Shown piece after piece: positions 48,645 to 49,615 of a stretch of 49,615 nucleotides of DNA. This DNA is from Verrucomicrobiia bacterium Tous-C4TDCM (GTDB lineage: Bacteria; Verrucomicrobiota; Verrucomicrobiia; Verrucomicrobiales; Akkermansiaceae): positions 1 to 49,615 of the forward strand of contig NEUO01000007.1 of the NCBI GenBank assembly GCA_002304315.1, in the 5' to 3' direction. Numbering within the stretch: position 1 is the stretch's first letter; each line of letters starts with the position of its first letter. Both the position numbers and the translations under genes were made by a program. The notes below the pieces were generated by a model. The model made no database searches, was not told where the DNA came from, and saw nothing but the letters and a program-made list of their open reading frames with translations.

Positions 48645-49615
48645 CTATCTCGGAGCACCTGCCTTGAGCGAAGCCGCTACCGCATCGAGTTTCCCTAACA
48701 GACGCGCCACAATCTCCGGCTGTTCCGCCGCGCGGTCGATGCGTTCGCCAAGGTCCTGCTCGACGTTGAAAAGCAGCGGCTTCTCCATCGAGGCCGCGAA
48801 GCCGTGGTTGCTGCCGGTCTGGCTGATGAGTTTCACGTGAAGCTTCCACGGTCCCTCGCGAAAGGCATTCGGCAGGTTGTCCGGGCCGGAGTAGGCGAGT
48901 TCGAAGGGCTTGACCGCTCCCTTGAAGCGGCCGGGCGAGAGCAGCGGCCGGATGTCGCGGCCATCGAGACCCTTCGGCACTTCCGCGCCACACAGCGAGA
49001 GGACCGTCGGCAGCACGTCCAGCGTGCTCGCCGGCTCAAGCTGGCGCAGCGGCTCGATCACCCCGGGCCAATGGAAGATCCCCGGCACGCGATGGCCGCC
49101 TTCCCAGTTCGAGCCCTTGCCATCGCGGAACGGCTGGGCATAGCCCACATGCAGCCGGGCCTCACCATACTTCGTCTCCGCCTCGTTCTCGAAGCGGATC
49201 CACGGACCGTTGTCGGAAGAAAAAATCACCAGCGTGTTATTCGCCACGCCGTTGTCTTCCAGCGCCTTCATGATCCGCCCCACCGAGTCGTCGATCTCCG
49301 CCATCACGTCGCCCAGCAGGCCGCGGCGGGACTTGCCCCGGAATGCCTCGCTTGCGAACAGTCCGAGGTGCGGTTGGTTGTGCGCGACGTGGGCGAAGAA
49401 CGGCCGCTTCCGATTTGCCGCGATGAATTCGACCGCGGCTTCCGTGTAGCGGTTTGTTAGAGAAGTCGAAGCCGCGATGTCCGACGGCAGATTGCGGGCG
49501 AGAACCGAGTAGCCGGGCACTGGTTCCTTGCCCTTGGGATCGGATTTCATCAGCAGGGCATCGCCGTAGTCATGCAAGACATTGGTTCCGACCCAAGTGC
49601 CGAAGCCATGGGCCA
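48645..49615 (-). CDS. Sulfatase (arylsulfatase family), N-terminus outside the window
   Basis: At least 323 residues of a sulfatase, cut by the right end of the window. Seen: HVAHNQPHLGLFAS, AEIDDSVGRIMKALEDNGVA, IFSSDNGPW with the metal-binding Asp-Asn, and the FRDGKGSNWEGGHRVPGIFH block that follows in sulfatases. The C-S-x-x-R active-site motif that becomes formylglycine would lie in the missing N-terminus. Verrucomicrobia use many sulfatases on algal and animal polysaccharides. Substrate unknown. Confidence 0.92.
   Translation of the reverse strand, partial: AHGFGTWVGTNVLHDYGDALLMKSDPKGKEPVPGYSVLARNLPSDIAASTSLTNRYTEAAVEFIAANRKRPFFAHVAHNQPHLGLFASEAFRGKSRRGLLGDVMAEIDDSVGRIMKALEDNGVANNTLVIFSSDNGPWIRFENEAETKYGEARLHVGYAQPFRDGKGSNWEGGHRVPGIFHWPGVIEPLRQLEPASTLDVLPTVLSLCGAEVPKGLDGRDIRPLLSPGRFKGAVKPFELAYSGPDNLPNAFREGPWKLHVKLISQTGSNHGFAASMEKPLLFNVEQDLGERIDRAAEQPEIVARLLGKLDAVAASLKAGAPR

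Overview
The window is a GC-rich chromosomal segment that most resembles a Verrucomicrobiota genome of the Luteolibacter/Verrucomicrobiales kind. This is inference from gene content, not from a marker gene. The pointers are a fused LpxC-FabZ gene (Gram-negative lipid A synthesis), a PEP-CTERM protein, an autotransporter-associated beta-strand repeat protein, several large secreted proteins ending in the same 'SSPDL-TW' module, a parallel beta-helix protein with a QGPLSPP start, and an arylsulfatase.

Layout. 1-2.2 kb: Der GTPase followed by gene remnants. 2.2-13.2 kb: exported proteins, namely a 2102-residue propeller/BACON protein, a PEP-CTERM protein, a serine hydrolase, a frameshifted small secreted protein, a GW-repeat protein and a beta-helix protein. 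13.3-21.5 kb: a cluster of a subtilisin-like protease, an exported TPR-CHAT protease, a filamentous-haemagglutinin N-domain protein, a sigma-factor-like protein and a single-pass anti-sigma-like protein. 21.5-25 kb: an ABC-F ATPase, then two toxin-antitoxin pairs (VapBC-like, HigBA-like) bounded by an imperfect copy of the ABC-F gene's last 29-32 bases. 25-30 kb: an ExbD-domain protein with a small ExbB-like membrane protein, an EF-hand protein, and an ECF sigma factor overlapping a gene that fuses an anti-sigma-like cytoplasmic domain, a membrane segment and a C-terminal outer-membrane beta-barrel. 30-34.4 kb: tail-specific protease, YggS and DUF971 genes with overlapping ends, and a PDZ protein. 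34.4-39.2 kb: polysaccharide export genes (SLBB protein, BY-kinase/Wzc, outer-membrane barrel, Pro/Gly-rich secreted protein). 39.2-49.6 kb: two divergent tRNA-Gly genes, Nif3-like protein, RluA-type pseudouridine synthase, LpxC-FabZ, a thioredoxin-like ferredoxin, an esterase, argF/argD, a half-size EamA protein and a sulfatase cut by the window edge.

How the genes work together. Two separate sigma/anti-sigma pairs lie within 10 kb. One adjoins a protease/adhesin cluster. The other carries its own outer-membrane barrel on the anti-sigma polypeptide, which would make a one-protein trans-envelope sensor. Four secreted-protein genes (10.7, 13.2, 13.4 and 19.8 kb) share an upstream element, TTTGG-N20-(A/G)GTTGG, with exactly 20 bases between the boxes, so they may be co-regulated. 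The last 10 kb is rich in long imperfect palindromes between genes.

All calls come from reading the sequence by eye. No homology search, structure prediction or statistics could be run.
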